Origin: Methanofollis sp. UBA420
GTDB taxonomy: Archaea > Halobacteriota > Methanomicrobia > Methanomicrobiales > Methanofollaceae
NCBI RefSeq assembly: GCF_002498315.1
Contig: NZ_DAGX01000003.1
Coordinates: 108,786 to 172,785 of the forward strand
DNA: 64,000 nucleotides
Direction of reading: 5' to 3'
The translations under genes and the position numbers were made by a program. Positions within the stretch are counted from its first letter, which is position 1, and the number at the start of each line of letters is the position of its first letter. Shown in pieces: positions 47,712 through 56,424 of this stretch. The notes beneath the pieces are model-generated. The model saw nothing but the letters and a program-made list of their open reading frames with translations, was not told the DNA's origin and ran no database searches.

Positions 47712-49330
47712 CCCCTCATCTCCTCGATGGAAGCGCCGGCACGGCTGATGTGCGTGTGACCGAAAGGAGAGGTCTGTGCGTCCCAGGTCTGGGCGACGTC
47801 GGTCCTCCAGTGAGCGCCGCGGCTCTCCGGGCGCAGGAGGGCCGACCCGCAGATGAGCATCGAGGTCGTGCAGAGGTTCTGCACCCCGCAGCACTCGATG
47901 AGGTTCCGCGGTGTCGCCGCCCTGAGAGGCAACGCGGCGAGTTCTTCGACGATTCCAAGGGTCCGCTTCAGCCCGGCACTGTCCCGCCTGATCCCGGCGC
48001 CGTTCCACATCGCCTGCTGGAGGCGCCCCTTCACGCCGTCAGGGGACTCCGTGCCCTCGAAGAACGCAGCGATACGCCGCTCCTGCGCCTCGACCTGCGC
48101 CGGGTCGATCCGTGCGGTGTGTTTCGGCGCCTTCCCCGCGGCTTCGCCTGCCCGCTTCCCGAAGACCTGGGTGTCGGCCAGGGCGTTGCCGCCGAGGCGG
48201 TTTGCCCCGTGGACCCCGCCCACCGTTTCGCCGCAGGCGAAGAGGCCGGGGAGGCTTGTCTGCCCCTCCGGCGTGATGCGAAGGCCGCCCATGATGTGGT
48301 GGGCGGTCGGGGCGACCTCCATCGGTTCTTTCCTGATGTCCACGCCGAACCTGAGGAACTGCGCCAGCATCACGGGCAGGCGTTCCTCGATCGTCTCTGC
48401 CGGGAGGTGGGTGACGTCGAGCCAGACGCCGCCGTTCGTCGTCCCCCGTCCCTCCAGCACTTCGGTGGCGATCGCCCGGGCGACGACGTCCCTGGTGGAG
48501 AGTTCCATCCTCTTCTCGTCGTAATATGCCATGAAGCGCTCGCCCGACGTGTTGATGAGGCGCCCGCCCTCGCCACGCACCGCCTCCGTGACCAGGCGAC
48601 CGCGGGCGTCGTACGGGTACACGGCGCCTGTCGGGTGGAACTGGACCATCTCCATGTCGATGAGTTCTGCCCCGGCCCGGTACCCGAGGGCGAAACCGTC
48701 CCCCGTCCCTGTCCCGGAGTTCGTGGAGACGTCATAGGCTCTCGCCCCCCCACCTGCGGCAAGGACGACGGCGTCGGCCCTGATAGGAACGATCTCGCCT
48801 TTTTTGTCGAGGACGAGGGCTCCGCAGACCCTCTCCCCGTCCTTCAGGAGATCTATGGCGGCGGTCTCCTCGATCCGCTCGACCCCGCTCCCGCGGAGAC
48901 GCTCCATCAGCGTCGCCATTATCTCGTGCCCTGTCCTGTCGCCTGCATAGCAGGTCCGCGGGATACTCTGCCCGCCGAAAGATCGCTGGGCCACCTCGCC
49001 GTCCGCGGAGGCGTCGAAGACGGCGCCCCAGGAGACGAGGTCGGCAAGGCGCGCGGGGGCGTCGGCGGCAAGAGCCTCGACCAGGGCCGGGTCGTTGAGG
49101 TACGCCCCTCCCCTGAGGGTGTCCTCCGCATGCACGGTACAGGCATCACCTTCCCGCAAAACGGCGTTGTACCCGCCCTCCGCCATCGTCGTGCACCCCC
49201 CCTTTCCGGTGATGCTCTTCGAGAGGAGGACCGTCTCGCCATACCGGTCGGCTTCGATCGCCGCCCTCACTCCGGCGCCGCCACTCCCGATGACAAGGGT
49301 ATGGCAGTCGATACTATCCAGCGCGCGCAT
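47708..49330 (-). CDS. tfrA: thiol:fumarate reductase (CoM/CoB), subunit A
   Basis: Flavoprotein catalytic subunit of 540 residues, related to SdhA/FrdA. FAD motif 'TLVIGSGGAGVRAAIEADRY', the 'GKGGCTTMAEGGYNA' loop near the flavin His position, the substrate region 'MVQFHPTGAVYP', the active-site Arg region 'TEAVRGEGGRLINT', and 'APTAHHIMGGLRI' and 'GLFACGETVGGVHGANRLGG' are all visible. First gene of the tfrAB pair. Only 68 bases separate it from lysC on the other strand, with TATA-like elements for both. TATTTATGTAC at about 49353-49363 suits a short-leader message. Confidence 0.95.
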   Translation of the reverse strand: MRALDSIDCHTLVIGSGGAGVRAAIEADRYGETVLLSKSITGKGGCTTMAEGGYNAVLREGDACTVHAEDTLRGGAYLNDPALVEALAADAPARLADLVSWGAVFDASADGEVAQRSFGGQSIPRTCYAGDRTGHEIMATLMERLRGSGVERIEETAAIDLLKDGERVCGALVLDKKGEIVPIRADAVVLAAGGGARAYDVSTNSGTGTGDGFALGYRAGAELIDMEMVQFHPTGAVYPYDARGRLVTEAVRGEGGRLINTSGERFMAYYDEKRMELSTRDVVARAIATEVLEGRGTTNGGVWLDVTHLPAETIEERLPVMLAQFLRFGVDIRKEPMEVAPTAHHIMGGLRITPEGQTSLPGLFACGETVGGVHGANRLGGNALADTQVFGKRAGEAAGKAPKHTARIDPAQVEAQERRIAAFFEGTESPDGVKGRLQQAMWNGAGIRRDSAGLKRTLGIVEELAALPLRAATPRNLIECCGVQNLCTTSMLICGSALLRPESRGAHWRTDVAQTWDAQTSPFGHTHISRAGASIEEMRG

Positions 49331-49398
49331 CCTATTATACCGTGGGAAGTGTCAGTACATAAATACCATTGTGTGGGACCAGTGAGAGTGAGCCATAA
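49331..49398. promoter_or_regulatory. divergent promoter region tfrA / lysC
   Basis: Sixty-eight bases between start codons. ACATAAATACC (about 49356-49366) reads as a TATA element toward lysC; the same AT-rich block read on the other strand (TATTTATGTAC) lies 25-30 bases before tfrA. Sharing one block means that polymerase can serve only one side at a time. Confidence 0.5.
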
Positions 49399-50802
49399 AT
49401 GAGGCTTGTAATGAAATTTGGCGGCACCTCGGTCGGCGATGCCGGGGCGATCGGGCGGACTGTCGACATCCTCGCCCGCTACCATGCCGAAGGGCATGAG
49501 GTGGCGGTCGTCGTATCGGCGATGTCGGGCGTCACCGATCAGCTCCATGCGATCGCTGCCGAGGCCGAATCATCTGTAGAAGAGCCCCCGATTGCCGCAT
49601 TTATCCAGGCTCTCCGGGCGAAACATCTCAAGACGCTCGAAGCCGCCGCTCCCGGCCAGGCCGAAGAGGTGGGGGCTGTCATCAACGAGCGCCTTGTCAA
49701 CCTCGAACACATCCTTACGGCGGTTCACGCCCTCCATGAACTCACCCAGCGTTCGAAGGACTATATCGTCAGTTATGGCGAGCGTCTTTCGGCGCTCATC
49801 CTCTCGGCTGCGATCAGGGAGCGGGGCATCCCCTCCACCGCCCTCGATGGCTGCGAAGCCGGGATCCTGACGACGAGCAAGCACGGCGACGCTCTTGTCC
49901 TGCCGCAGAGCGACCCCCGTATTCACAGCCGGGTCGTCCCCCTCCTCATGGACGGCATGCCGGTGATCACCGGCTACATGGGCTGCACCCCCGAGGGCAT
50001 CGTCACCACTCTCGGCCGCAGCGGTTCCGACTACTCGGCCGCGATCGTCGGCCGTGCCATCGACGCCGACGAGATCTGGATCTGGACCGACGTCGACGGC
50101 GTGATGACCTCCGACCCGAAGATCATTGCAGATGTCCGTGTCCTGTCCTATGTCAGCTACCGCGAGGCGATGGAACTCTCATACTTCGGGGCGAAGGTCC
50201 TCCACCCGAAGACGATCGAACCCGCGATGGAGAAGGACACCATCGTCCGGGTGAAGAATACTTTCAACCCTGACTCTCCCGGCACAGTCGTCCGCCGGCA
50301 GGAGCAGAAGGAGAAGCGTGTCGTCAAGGCGATCACCCACATCGCCCGCGTCGCCCTCGTCAACATCAACGGCGTCCAGATGATCGGCAGGCCGGGCGTG
50401 GCCAGGGAGATCTTCACCGCTCTCGGCGACGCCGGGATCAACGTGATGATGATCTCGCAGGCCTCGTCGCAGGCGAACATCTCCCTGATCATCGAGGAGA
50501 ACGACCTGCCGCTCGCCCTTGAGGTGCTTGCAGCCCCGGTGAAGAGCGGCCTGGTCCGCGAGGTCACCTCCGACCGGAACGTCGTGGCGATCGCGGTCAT
50601 CGGCGCAGGCATGGCCGGGACGCCCGGGATCTCGGGCAGGATCTTCACCGCCCTCGGCAAGGCCGGGGTCAATGTGATGATGATCTCGCAGGGATCGTCA
50701 GAGGTGAACGTCTCGTTCGTGGTGCGGCAGGACGAGAGCAGAAAGGCACTGCAGGTGCTCCACGACGAATTCAGGCTTTCGGAGGAATGCAAAGATGAGT
50801 AA
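49399..50802 (+). CDS. lysC: aspartate kinase
   Basis: Phosphorylates aspartate, first step to lysine, threonine and methionine, and the source of the aspartate semialdehyde used by the ADH synthases. The 467 residues begin 'MRLVMKFGGTSVGDAGAIGR', include 'GRSGSDYSAAIVGRAIDADE' and 'IWTDVDGVMTSDPKI', and end in two ACT domains ('INVMMISQASSQANISLIIE', 'VNVMMISQGSSEVNVSFVVR') that give feedback control. It overlaps purM by eight bases although the pathways are unrelated. Confidence 0.95.
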   Translation: MRLVMKFGGTSVGDAGAIGRTVDILARYHAEGHEVAVVVSAMSGVTDQLHAIAAEAESSVEEPPIAAFIQALRAKHLKTLEAAAPGQAEEVGAVINERLVNLEHILTAVHALHELTQRSKDYIVSYGERLSALILSAAIRERGIPSTALDGCEAGILTTSKHGDALVLPQSDPRIHSRVVPLLMDGMPVITGYMGCTPEGIVTTLGRSGSDYSAAIVGRAIDADEIWIWTDVDGVMTSDPKIIADVRVLSYVSYREAMELSYFGAKVLHPKTIEPAMEKDTIVRVKNTFNPDSPGTVVRRQEQKEKRVVKAITHIARVALVNINGVQMIGRPGVAREIFTALGDAGINVMMISQASSQANISLIIEENDLPLALEVLAAPVKSGLVREVTSDRNVVAIAVIGAGMAGTPGISGRIFTALGKAGVNVMMISQGSSEVNVSFVVRQDESRKALQVLHDEFRLSEECKDE

Positions 50803-51790
50803 AAGTACAGGGTACGCCGAAGCCGGCGTGGACATCGATCTCGAAGCGCGGGGCGTGCGCACGCTTATTGACCAGCTTTCCTACCGGCGTCAGGGCTCCT
50901 TCCCGATGCTCGGGAGCGTCGGCCACTTCGCCGGGCTCATCGACTTCGGCGACATGGCGCTTGCCCTTGCCGTCGACGGCGTCGGCACGAAGATGCTCGT
51001 CGCCGACGGCCTGCAGGACTGGTCGACGGTCGGCATCGATTGCGTGGCGATGAATGTCAACGACCTCTTCGTGATGAACCTGGAGCCGGTGGCTTTCGTC
51101 GACTATATCGCCACCGAGGGCATTTCCGTGGATAAGATGCGCCAGATCGGGATCGGCCTCAATGAAGGGGCGCGCCAGGCGAACATGAACATCGTCGGCG
51201 GGGAGACTGCGACCCTGAAGGGCCTCGTCACCGGCCTTGACCTTGCAGGCACCTGCCTTGGCGCCCAGAAGAAAGATAAGGTCGTCACCGGTGAGACGAT
51301 CGCCCCCGGCGACCTTATCGTCGGCGTGCCCTCGACAGGCGTCCACTCGAACGGTTACACCCTCGCCAGGAAGGTCGCCCTGGAGAACGGCGGCTATGAC
51401 GTCGTTCTCCCCTCGGGACGGACGGTCGGCGAGGCCCTCCTCACGCCGACGCGGATCTACCGCGAGGCCCTGGACGCCGCCGCGGTCTGCGACGTCCACG
51501 GCATGTGCCACATCACCGGCGGCGGCCTCCTGAACTTCACCCGCCTCTCGAAGTACGGTTTCGACATCACCGACCCCCTGCCCGTCCCCGAGATCCTTGC
51601 CTGGATCCAGGAGTTGGGCGGTCTTGACGAGAACGAGATGTACCGCACCTTCAATATGGGCATGGGCTATGCCTTTGTCATCCCCGAATCGAGCCTCCCT
51701 GCCCTCAGGGCAGTCATCCCCGACGTGCAGGTGGCGGGCACCGCCGTCCCGGAGAGCGGCGCGTACCTCCGCGGCGTGAAGATCCACTGA
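50795..51790 (+). CDS. purM: phosphoribosylformylglycinamidine cyclo-ligase (AIR synthetase)
   Basis: Closes the imidazole ring of purines with ATP, giving aminoimidazole ribotide. The 331 residues start 'KSTGYAEAGVDIDLEARGVR' and include 'LALAVDGVGTKMLVADGLQD', 'CVAMNVNDLFVMNLEPVAFV', 'VGGETATLKG', 'GVPSTGVHSNGYTLAR' and 'HITGGGLLNFTRL'. GGAGGAA, eight bases before ATG 50795, is the ribosome site and lies inside lysC. A T-rich run follows the stop. Confidence 0.96.
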   Translation: MSKSTGYAEAGVDIDLEARGVRTLIDQLSYRRQGSFPMLGSVGHFAGLIDFGDMALALAVDGVGTKMLVADGLQDWSTVGIDCVAMNVNDLFVMNLEPVAFVDYIATEGISVDKMRQIGIGLNEGARQANMNIVGGETATLKGLVTGLDLAGTCLGAQKKDKVVTGETIAPGDLIVGVPSTGVHSNGYTLARKVALENGGYDVVLPSGRTVGEALLTPTRIYREALDAAAVCDVHGMCHITGGGLLNFTRLSKYGFDITDPLPVPEILAWIQELGGLDENEMYRTFNMGMGYAFVIPESSLPALRAVIPDVQVAGTAVPESGAYLRGVKIH

Positions 51791-52345
51791 TCTTCTTTTT
51801 TCTGGTTTTATGGCTCTGTAGAATCGGGCATGAACCCCTGGCTCAAGCATACGTGATGAAAAATTCTCGTTGCAGTTCTCCTGAGTGCGGAGGGATACTT
51901 GATTCCTCTCCTTGCAACAGGGCACCTGAAGGATACTGTTCACTTGCCGCCCCCCGGTGCGAGACGGCGGTGAAGATTCTGCGGTCGGGGCGGCACGCCT
52001 GATCATCACCCCTTCCCACATCTTCACGCCGGGGGCGCTGCCCCCGGACCCCCGGGACGAAGATAGGGGCGGGAAGGCAGAGAGCCCGATCGTTCTGAGG
52101 GCGGTTTTGTTCTCCGTATATCAGGTATGAGAGAAATCTGTGTGTTCAAATTCTCATCCATAACTCCAGAATTGAACGTCTGGATCATTTTCATGGTAAA
52201 TCCTGTTCTTGAGGTTTGACGCGGGAGTGTACGTTCTCGGTATATCTGGGAGGAAGGTGGAGGGGTCCGCATCGCTCATCATGCAACCAGAGGAGAGATC
52301 GATCCGGGATAAAGATTCAAAAGAGCCAGAAAAGATCGTATCAGG
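51791..52345. other. 555-base intergenic region with GC hairpin repeat
   Basis: Begins with a T-rich terminator for purM and contains the second, inverted copy of the GC-hairpin repeat. The remainder (about 51830-51990 and 52085-52340) shows no convincing frame; its lower coding regularity suggests decayed or non-coding sequence. Confidence 0.5.
52024..52080 (-). repeat. dispersed GC-hairpin repeat, copy 2 (inverted)
   Basis: CCGGGGGC (52029-52036) and GCCCCCGG (52040-52047) form the same 8-bp stem as at 40179-40196. Read on the minus strand, GGGGGTCCGGGGGC is preceded by CCTATCTTCG and CCTTCCCG, matching the CTATC and CCTTCCCC boxes of copy 1 in order and spacing. Confidence 0.7.
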
Positions 52346-52885
52346 TCAGGGCGAGGTCTGCCCTGCCTGTTCTTCTTCTTGGTCGGCATCAGCGTCCTTC
52401 GGGTTTCTGATGATTGCGGAGTTGCCCGAGGGGTCGTCGATGACCAGGGTGATGCTCTCCTCGCCGCGCTTGACCGCCTCGATCTGCGCCTTGATGGAGA
52501 TAGCCCGATCCCTTTCCTCGCTGTCGGCCGTCTTCAGGGCGATATCGAGAGCGTCCTCGATCCGGTCGAGCACCCCCTCTACATTGGTTATGAACCCCTC
52601 CGACGCCGGCCCGGGATTCACCGTGATCCCGAGTTCGGGTACTTCGATCGTGCCGGCGGAACTGCGCACCACCCGTACCGAGAGATCGTCCTCGCCCGAG
52701 ATCCGTATCTCGCTTCTTTCAGGCTGGCCGTTCCGGAGGATGAACGTGTCGGCCATCCGCCAACCGCAGGGACAGACCGCGCTCTCGATGAGGATCTCCG
52801 AAAAATATGGGATTTCTTCCGTCTGGTAGATATACTCGATCTCCTGTTTACAGATCGGACAGGGCGCATGCAGGACGTTCCGCAC
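52346..52885 (-). CDS. ZPR1-type zinc finger protein
   Basis: A 179-residue archaeal relative of eukaryotic ZPR1. The zinc finger has 'CPICKQEIEYIYQ' and 'SAVCPCGWRMADTF' (CxxC...CxC), and the domain continues with 'SSAGTIEVPELGITVNPGPA' and 'GFITNVEGVLDRIEDAL', typical of this family. Eukaryotic ZPR1 binds translation factor EF-1A; the archaeal role is unproven. The start is GTG 52885 after GGAGGAGCG, and its first base is the last base of the sepF stop codon (TAGTG), so the two are translationally coupled. Confidence 0.92.
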   Translation of the reverse strand: MRNVLHAPCPICKQEIEYIYQTEEIPYFSEILIESAVCPCGWRMADTFILRNGQPERSEIRISGEDDLSVRVVRSSAGTIEVPELGITVNPGPASEGFITNVEGVLDRIEDALDIALKTADSEERDRAISIKAQIEAVKRGEESITLVIDDPSGNSAIIRNPKDADADQEEEQAGQTSP

Positions 52886-53256
52886 TACGCTCCTCCGATC
52901 CTCTCGCGGGAGATCTTTACCGACATGGGGGTAATGATGACGTACTGCTGGTCGCCAAGGCCGATGATGTCGCCGTTGACGTCATTGGCAACCTCCCTGA
53001 GGTCTTTTAAGACCCGCTCGTACATGATCTTGTCAAGCTTCAGCCGGGAGATGTCGACGATGACAACATTGCCATTGTAAACCTCGTCCTTCACGCGGGG
53101 GGTGTCCTTGATATCGGCGATCTGGGCGACTTTCACAAGCATCGATGCGGGCTCGTCACTGGCCGTACCCTCGTACGATGCCAGATCCAGTTCCATATAG
53201 TCGTCCTGATGTGCAGGAGCGCTCTTGCCCATGATGGAATCGAGAAATTTACCCAT
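52885..53256 (-). CDS. sepF: archaeal cell division protein SepF
   Basis: A 123-residue membrane anchor of FtsZ in archaea with an FtsZ-based division ring. The N-terminal 'MGKFLDSIMGKS' is the short amphipathic membrane-targeting helix; a flexible linker follows; the core is 'MLVKVAQIADIKDTPRVKDE' and 'VYNGNVVIVDISRLKLDKIM', with 'VANDVNGDIIGLGDQQYVII' behind. ATG 53256 is chosen because ATTAAATAAAT about 25 bases upstream (53276-53288) makes a leaderless start likely; the frame is open further but without homology. It is cotranscribed with zpr1. Confidence 0.93.
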   Translation of the reverse strand: MGKFLDSIMGKSAPAHQDDYMELDLASYEGTASDEPASMLVKVAQIADIKDTPRVKDEVYNGNVVIVDISRLKLDKIMYERVLKDLREVANDVNGDIIGLGDQQYVIITPMSVKISRERIGGA

Positions 53257-53303
53257 GGAAAGAACTGTAGAATGGAATTTATTTAATGGTATCCAATCCA
53301 TCC

Positions 53304-53801
53304 TCAGAGTTCCAGGTTCCAGATCAGGTCTCCGACGCGGTGGACTGTCCTGACGGCCTTTCCCTTCTCCAGTGCAAGGAGGTCCGTCCCATCGTACAGG
53401 GCGACGCCCACCGCGAGGGGCTTGCCGTACCTCTCCTCGGCAATGATGCACGGGCGGTCCTTCTTGATGTCCGGCGTGGCGGCGACGATGCCGGGGCGCA
53501 TGATATCGGCACCGTTCATCACGTACGGCACGGCCCCGGAATCGATCGTGATCCTCCGGGCGGCGAAGGGGTGTTCGATCGCCCCACGCACCGTCGGGAA
53601 GATCCAGTCCTCGAAGGCCATGAAAGCGGGTTTTTTCTCCACCAGATAGATGCTGAAGGCTGACGTCGTTTCTACGACCTCGATACTCTTTGATGTGAAA
53701 AGTGTCTCTTCGTCTCCGATTTCATCTTTCAGGGCGTTTCTGATGCGCGCGATCTCCGACTTTTTGATCGTGTGCCTTTTTTTGACCTTTATCTCTTCCA
53801 T
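53304..53801 (-). CDS. PUA-domain RNA-binding protein (MCT-1/Tma20-like)
   Basis: A 165-residue protein with an N-terminal domain ('KKRHTIKKSEIARIRNALKD', 'LFTSKSIEVVETTSAFSIYL') and a C-terminal PUA domain ('RRITIDSGAVPYVMNGADIM', 'GIVAATPDIKKDRPCIIAEE'). This order is that of eukaryotic MCT-1/Tma20, which act in ribosome recycling and re-initiation. GGTGAACA precedes the ATG. It is divergent from the LSm gene and upstream of sepF on the same strand, in a cluster of translation and RNA genes. Confidence 0.9.
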   Translation of the reverse strand: MEEIKVKKRHTIKKSEIARIRNALKDEIGDEETLFTSKSIEVVETTSAFSIYLVEKKPAFMAFEDWIFPTVRGAIEHPFAARRITIDSGAVPYVMNGADIMRPGIVAATPDIKKDRPCIIAEERYGKPLAVGVALYDGTDLLALEKGKAVRTVHRVGDLIWNLEL

Positions 53802-53911
53802 TGTTCACCACGATTCTGGTCTATTCTGCTTTAAACCGTTCGACGCGGTATATTTAAGTAGATTCCCCACGCACGTATGGTACTCTTGAAGAGGTCTGAA
53901 AGGTAATTGCC
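53802..53911. promoter_or_regulatory. divergent promoter region PUA protein / LSm
   Basis: GGTATATTTAAGTAG at about 53848-53862 is a strong TATA element for the LSm side. On the other strand GGTTTAAAGC (near 53830-53840) or the same block serves the PUA gene, whose ATG is preceded by GGTGAACA. Confidence 0.55.
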
Positions 53912-54139
53912 ATGACAAAAAGACCACTAGAGATTCTGGATCAGGTGCTCAACGGCCAGCCTGTTATCATTTCTCTGAAAGGCGGGCGTGAGATCCGCGG
54001 AGTCCTGCAGGGTTACGACGTCCATTTAAACCTCGTCCTCGATCGGGCCGAAGAAGAGATCGAAGGCAAGGTGGAGAAACGCGGTACGTTGATCGTACGC
54101 GGGGACAATGTGATCTATATATCTCCCTCTGTTGAATAA
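53912..54139 (+). CDS. Sm-like RNA-binding protein (LSm)
   Basis: A 75-residue Sm-fold subunit expected to form a seven-membered ring that binds U-rich RNA. Sm1 motif 'PVIISLKGGREIRGVLQGYD' with 'HLNLVLDRAEE', and Sm2 motif 'GTLIVRGDNVIYISP' are complete. The gene is followed after 15 bases by L37e and then purF, the classic archaeal LSm-L37e pair. Confidence 0.97.
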   Translation: MTKRPLEILDQVLNGQPVIISLKGGREIRGVLQGYDVHLNLVLDRAEEEIEGKVEKRGTLIVRGDNVIYISPSVE

Positions 54140-54154
54140 TTACGGTGAACGGTT

Positions 54155-54337
54155 ATGACGAAAGGTACACCATCAATGGGTAAGCGGCAGAAGCACAGTC
54201 ACATTATCTGCCGCCGGTGCGGGAAGATGTCCTTCCACGCACGGCACAAGGTCTGCTCTGCCTGTGGTTTCGGGCGGAGCAAGAAACTGGTCAGTCACAA
54301 GTGGACGACGAAGCGTTCCCGGATCCCGACCCATTAA
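54155..54337 (+). CDS. rpl37e: 50S ribosomal protein L37e
   Basis: A 60-residue zinc-binding large-subunit protein. 'GTPSMGKRQKHSHIICRRCG' and 'HARHKVCSACGFGRSKK' give the C4 zinc site (CRRC and CSAC). GGTGAACGG lies just before the ATG. Cotranscribed with LSm; purF starts 16 bases after the stop. Confidence 0.97.
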   Translation: MTKGTPSMGKRQKHSHIICRRCGKMSFHARHKVCSACGFGRSKKLVSHKWTTKRSRIPTH

Positions 54338-54353
54338 GTTTTCAGGTCAGATC

Positions 54354-55766
54354 ATGTGTGGGATCGTTGGCATCGTGGATGCTGGCGGTGTCTCTTTCCC
54401 GCTATACTATGCCCTGTACGCTCTCCAGCACCGCGGGCAGGAGAGCGCGGGGATGTCCACTTTTGACCACCGGCCCTATGTCCACAAGGGCAAAGGGCTT
54501 GTGGCCGAGGTATTTGATGAGCAGATACTCCAGGAGCTCAGTGGGAACGTTGGTATCGGGCATGTCCGGTATCCGACGACCGGCGCAAACTTGCCGGAGA
54601 ACATCCAGCCATTCAATTTTGTCTGTAGAGATCATACGCTCTCCCTTGCTCACAACGGCAACCTCGTGAATACCGATGCCCTGCGGTCCGCCTATGAACA
54701 GGACGGACAGATCTTCTGCACAAGCACCGATTCCGAGGTGATCGCGACGATCCTTGCCCACGAGCTCCGCGACTCGGGCTCTGTCGAGGACGCCGTCGGT
54801 GTGGCGATGCGGAAGTTGCGGGGGTCGTACTCGGTCGTGCTGATGCTCGACGAGACGCTGTACGCCTTCCGCGACCCTCTCGGGATCAAGCCCCTCTGCA
54901 TCGGGCGCACCGAGACCGGATATATCGTGGCCTCGGAGAGCGTTGCGATCGACGCCCTGAACGGCACCCTGCTCAGGGACGTGCGGCCCGGAGAACTGAT
55001 CACGGTCACGGAGAACGGGATCCGGTCTGTCCAGATCGCGACGTCTGATAGGCGCGCCCACTGCATGTTCGAGTATGTCTATTTCGCACGGGCAGACTCG
55101 GTCATCGACGGCACTCTTGTCTATGACGCCCGCCGGAAGATCGGTGAGGTCCTCGCCCGCGGTGCACCTGTCGACGCCGACATGGTCGCTCCGGTGCCTG
55201 ATTCGGGGACGGCATACGCGATCGGTTATTCGACGGCGTCGGGTACCCCGTACCTGGAGGGCCTGATGAAGAACCGGTATATGGGCCGGACATTCATCAT
55301 GCCGAACCAGCGGAAGCGGGAGAACGCCGTGCGCATCAAGCTCAACCCGATCAAGAAGCACCTGGAGAACAAGTCTGTCGTGCTCATCGACGACTCGGTG
55401 GTGCGGGGCACGACCTCACGGCGGCTCATCGACATCGTCAGGGACGCCGGGGCGAAAGAAGTCCATCTCAGGGTCGGTTCGCCGCCGATCATCGCCCCCT
55501 GTTATCTCGGGGTCGATTTCCCGACACGGACCGAACTCATTGCAAATGAGCGGAATACCGATGAGGTGCGCGACCTCATCCATGCCGACTCTCTCTATCA
55601 TGTCCCTCTGGACAGGATGGTGGAGGCGATCGGCATCGACATCGGCAACCTCTGCACCGCCTGCCTCACCGGGAAGTACCCGGTCGAGGTCTGCGGGGAG
55701 TGCTGCGACTGCCGGTGCATCGAATTTATGAAAGGAAGCGTCCAGACTCATCTGGATCTGGACTGA
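54354..55766 (+). CDS. purF: amidophosphoribosyltransferase
   Basis: First committed enzyme of purine synthesis: transfers the glutamine amide to PRPP. The 470 residues begin 'MCGIVGIVDAGGVSFPLYYA', so Cys2 becomes the N-terminal nucleophile after Met removal. 'ALQHRGQESAGMSTFDHRP' and 'SLAHNGNLVNTDAL' belong to the glutaminase half, and 'SVVLIDDSVVRGTTSRRL' is the PRPP loop. Cysteine-rich 'CTACLTGKYPVEVCGECCDC' near the end is compatible with the [4Fe-4S] cluster of the Bacillus-type enzyme. ATG 54354 fixes the N-terminal Cys. T-rich sequence follows. Confidence 0.96.
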   Translation: MCGIVGIVDAGGVSFPLYYALYALQHRGQESAGMSTFDHRPYVHKGKGLVAEVFDEQILQELSGNVGIGHVRYPTTGANLPENIQPFNFVCRDHTLSLAHNGNLVNTDALRSAYEQDGQIFCTSTDSEVIATILAHELRDSGSVEDAVGVAMRKLRGSYSVVLMLDETLYAFRDPLGIKPLCIGRTETGYIVASESVAIDALNGTLLRDVRPGELITVTENGIRSVQIATSDRRAHCMFEYVYFARADSVIDGTLVYDARRKIGEVLARGAPVDADMVAPVPDSGTAYAIGYSTASGTPYLEGLMKNRYMGRTFIMPNQRKRENAVRIKLNPIKKHLENKSVVLIDDSVVRGTTSRRLIDIVRDAGAKEVHLRVGSPPIIAPCYLGVDFPTRTELIANERNTDEVRDLIHADSLYHVPLDRMVEAIGIDIGNLCTACLTGKYPVEVCGECCDCRCIEFMKGSVQTHLDLD

Positions 55767-56144
55767 ACCCTTTTTTCTTTCTCTTCTTTCTCTCCTCCGT
55801 ATCGGTGTCGCTTGCGCAGCGGTATGGTATTGATGGTCCGGGCCGGAGGTCTTCGAGGCCGGGGGACATATGTCCTGGATATCCGGAAAGGGAGACAGAT
55901 ATATCGGTGTGGGGTGTTGTTCTGGATAGGATTTTCTATGGATGGCCTGTCTTTCCCGGACCAATCCTGAAGGGCGACGAACACCGGCGATTGTACGAAA
56001 ACAGGGGCCTTTGAAGGACACTCCTTTTCAGGCACATCTTCGAGCTGCCCGCAGGCGAAATATGCTCGTTTTATGTGGCCTCTGGGCTGCACGGTGTTGT
56101 CGTGGGGAAAAAACGCTCTGCGCTTTGAAAAAGTATCAGAATAG
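55767..56144. other. 378-base intergenic region
   Basis: T-rich terminator of purF at the start, then sequence without a convincing frame. A perfect 12-bp palindrome GGACATATGTCC lies at 55864-55875. The 3' end of the minus-strand tRNA gene is at the right border, with an A/T-rich stretch (T-run on the tRNA strand) just beyond it. Confidence 0.5.
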
Positions 56145-56219
56145 TAGCGAGGGATGGATTTGAACCATCGGTCTACGGGTTATGAGCCCGTCGGGATTTC
56201 CTGACTACCCTACCTCGCT
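56145..56219 (-). tRNA. initiator tRNA-Met (CAU)
   Basis: The reverse strand folds as a complete cloverleaf: acceptor AGCGAGG/CCTCGCT with discriminator A, anticodon CAT in the loop CTCATAA, TψC arm GATGG/CCATC with TTCAAAT. The anticodon stem has three G:C pairs (GGG/CCC) and the first pair is A:U, both marks of archaeal initiators. CCA is not encoded. AACTATATACG at about 56251-56261, 30-40 bases upstream, is the likely TATA box. Confidence 0.95.
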
Positions 56220-56424
56220 CCGGTATATTAACAAGGTTGTCACAGCGTATATAGTTTCCCTCGCAGCAGGGGATAGATTAATGTACTGCCCTTTTTCTCC
56301 CTCCCGTGGACGGTGAAACCGAAGCGGTCGGGTAAAGAAGCGCGAGGGTTGCCCCCCTGAAAGAGGGCGTGCTCACCTTTGACATTGCCCCGTTTTCCCG
56401 TGCGCCGGTGAGAAAGTGTTTGGA

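Noticed and set aside
47750..49402. A 550-codon plus-strand frame over tfrA
   Set aside because: Antisense shadow; tfrA on the other strand has complete FAD and substrate motifs.
55864..55875. Palindrome GGACATATGTCC near the tRNA gene as an attachment site
   Set aside because: There is no second copy near by and no duplicated tRNA 3' end, so there is no support for integration at the tRNA.
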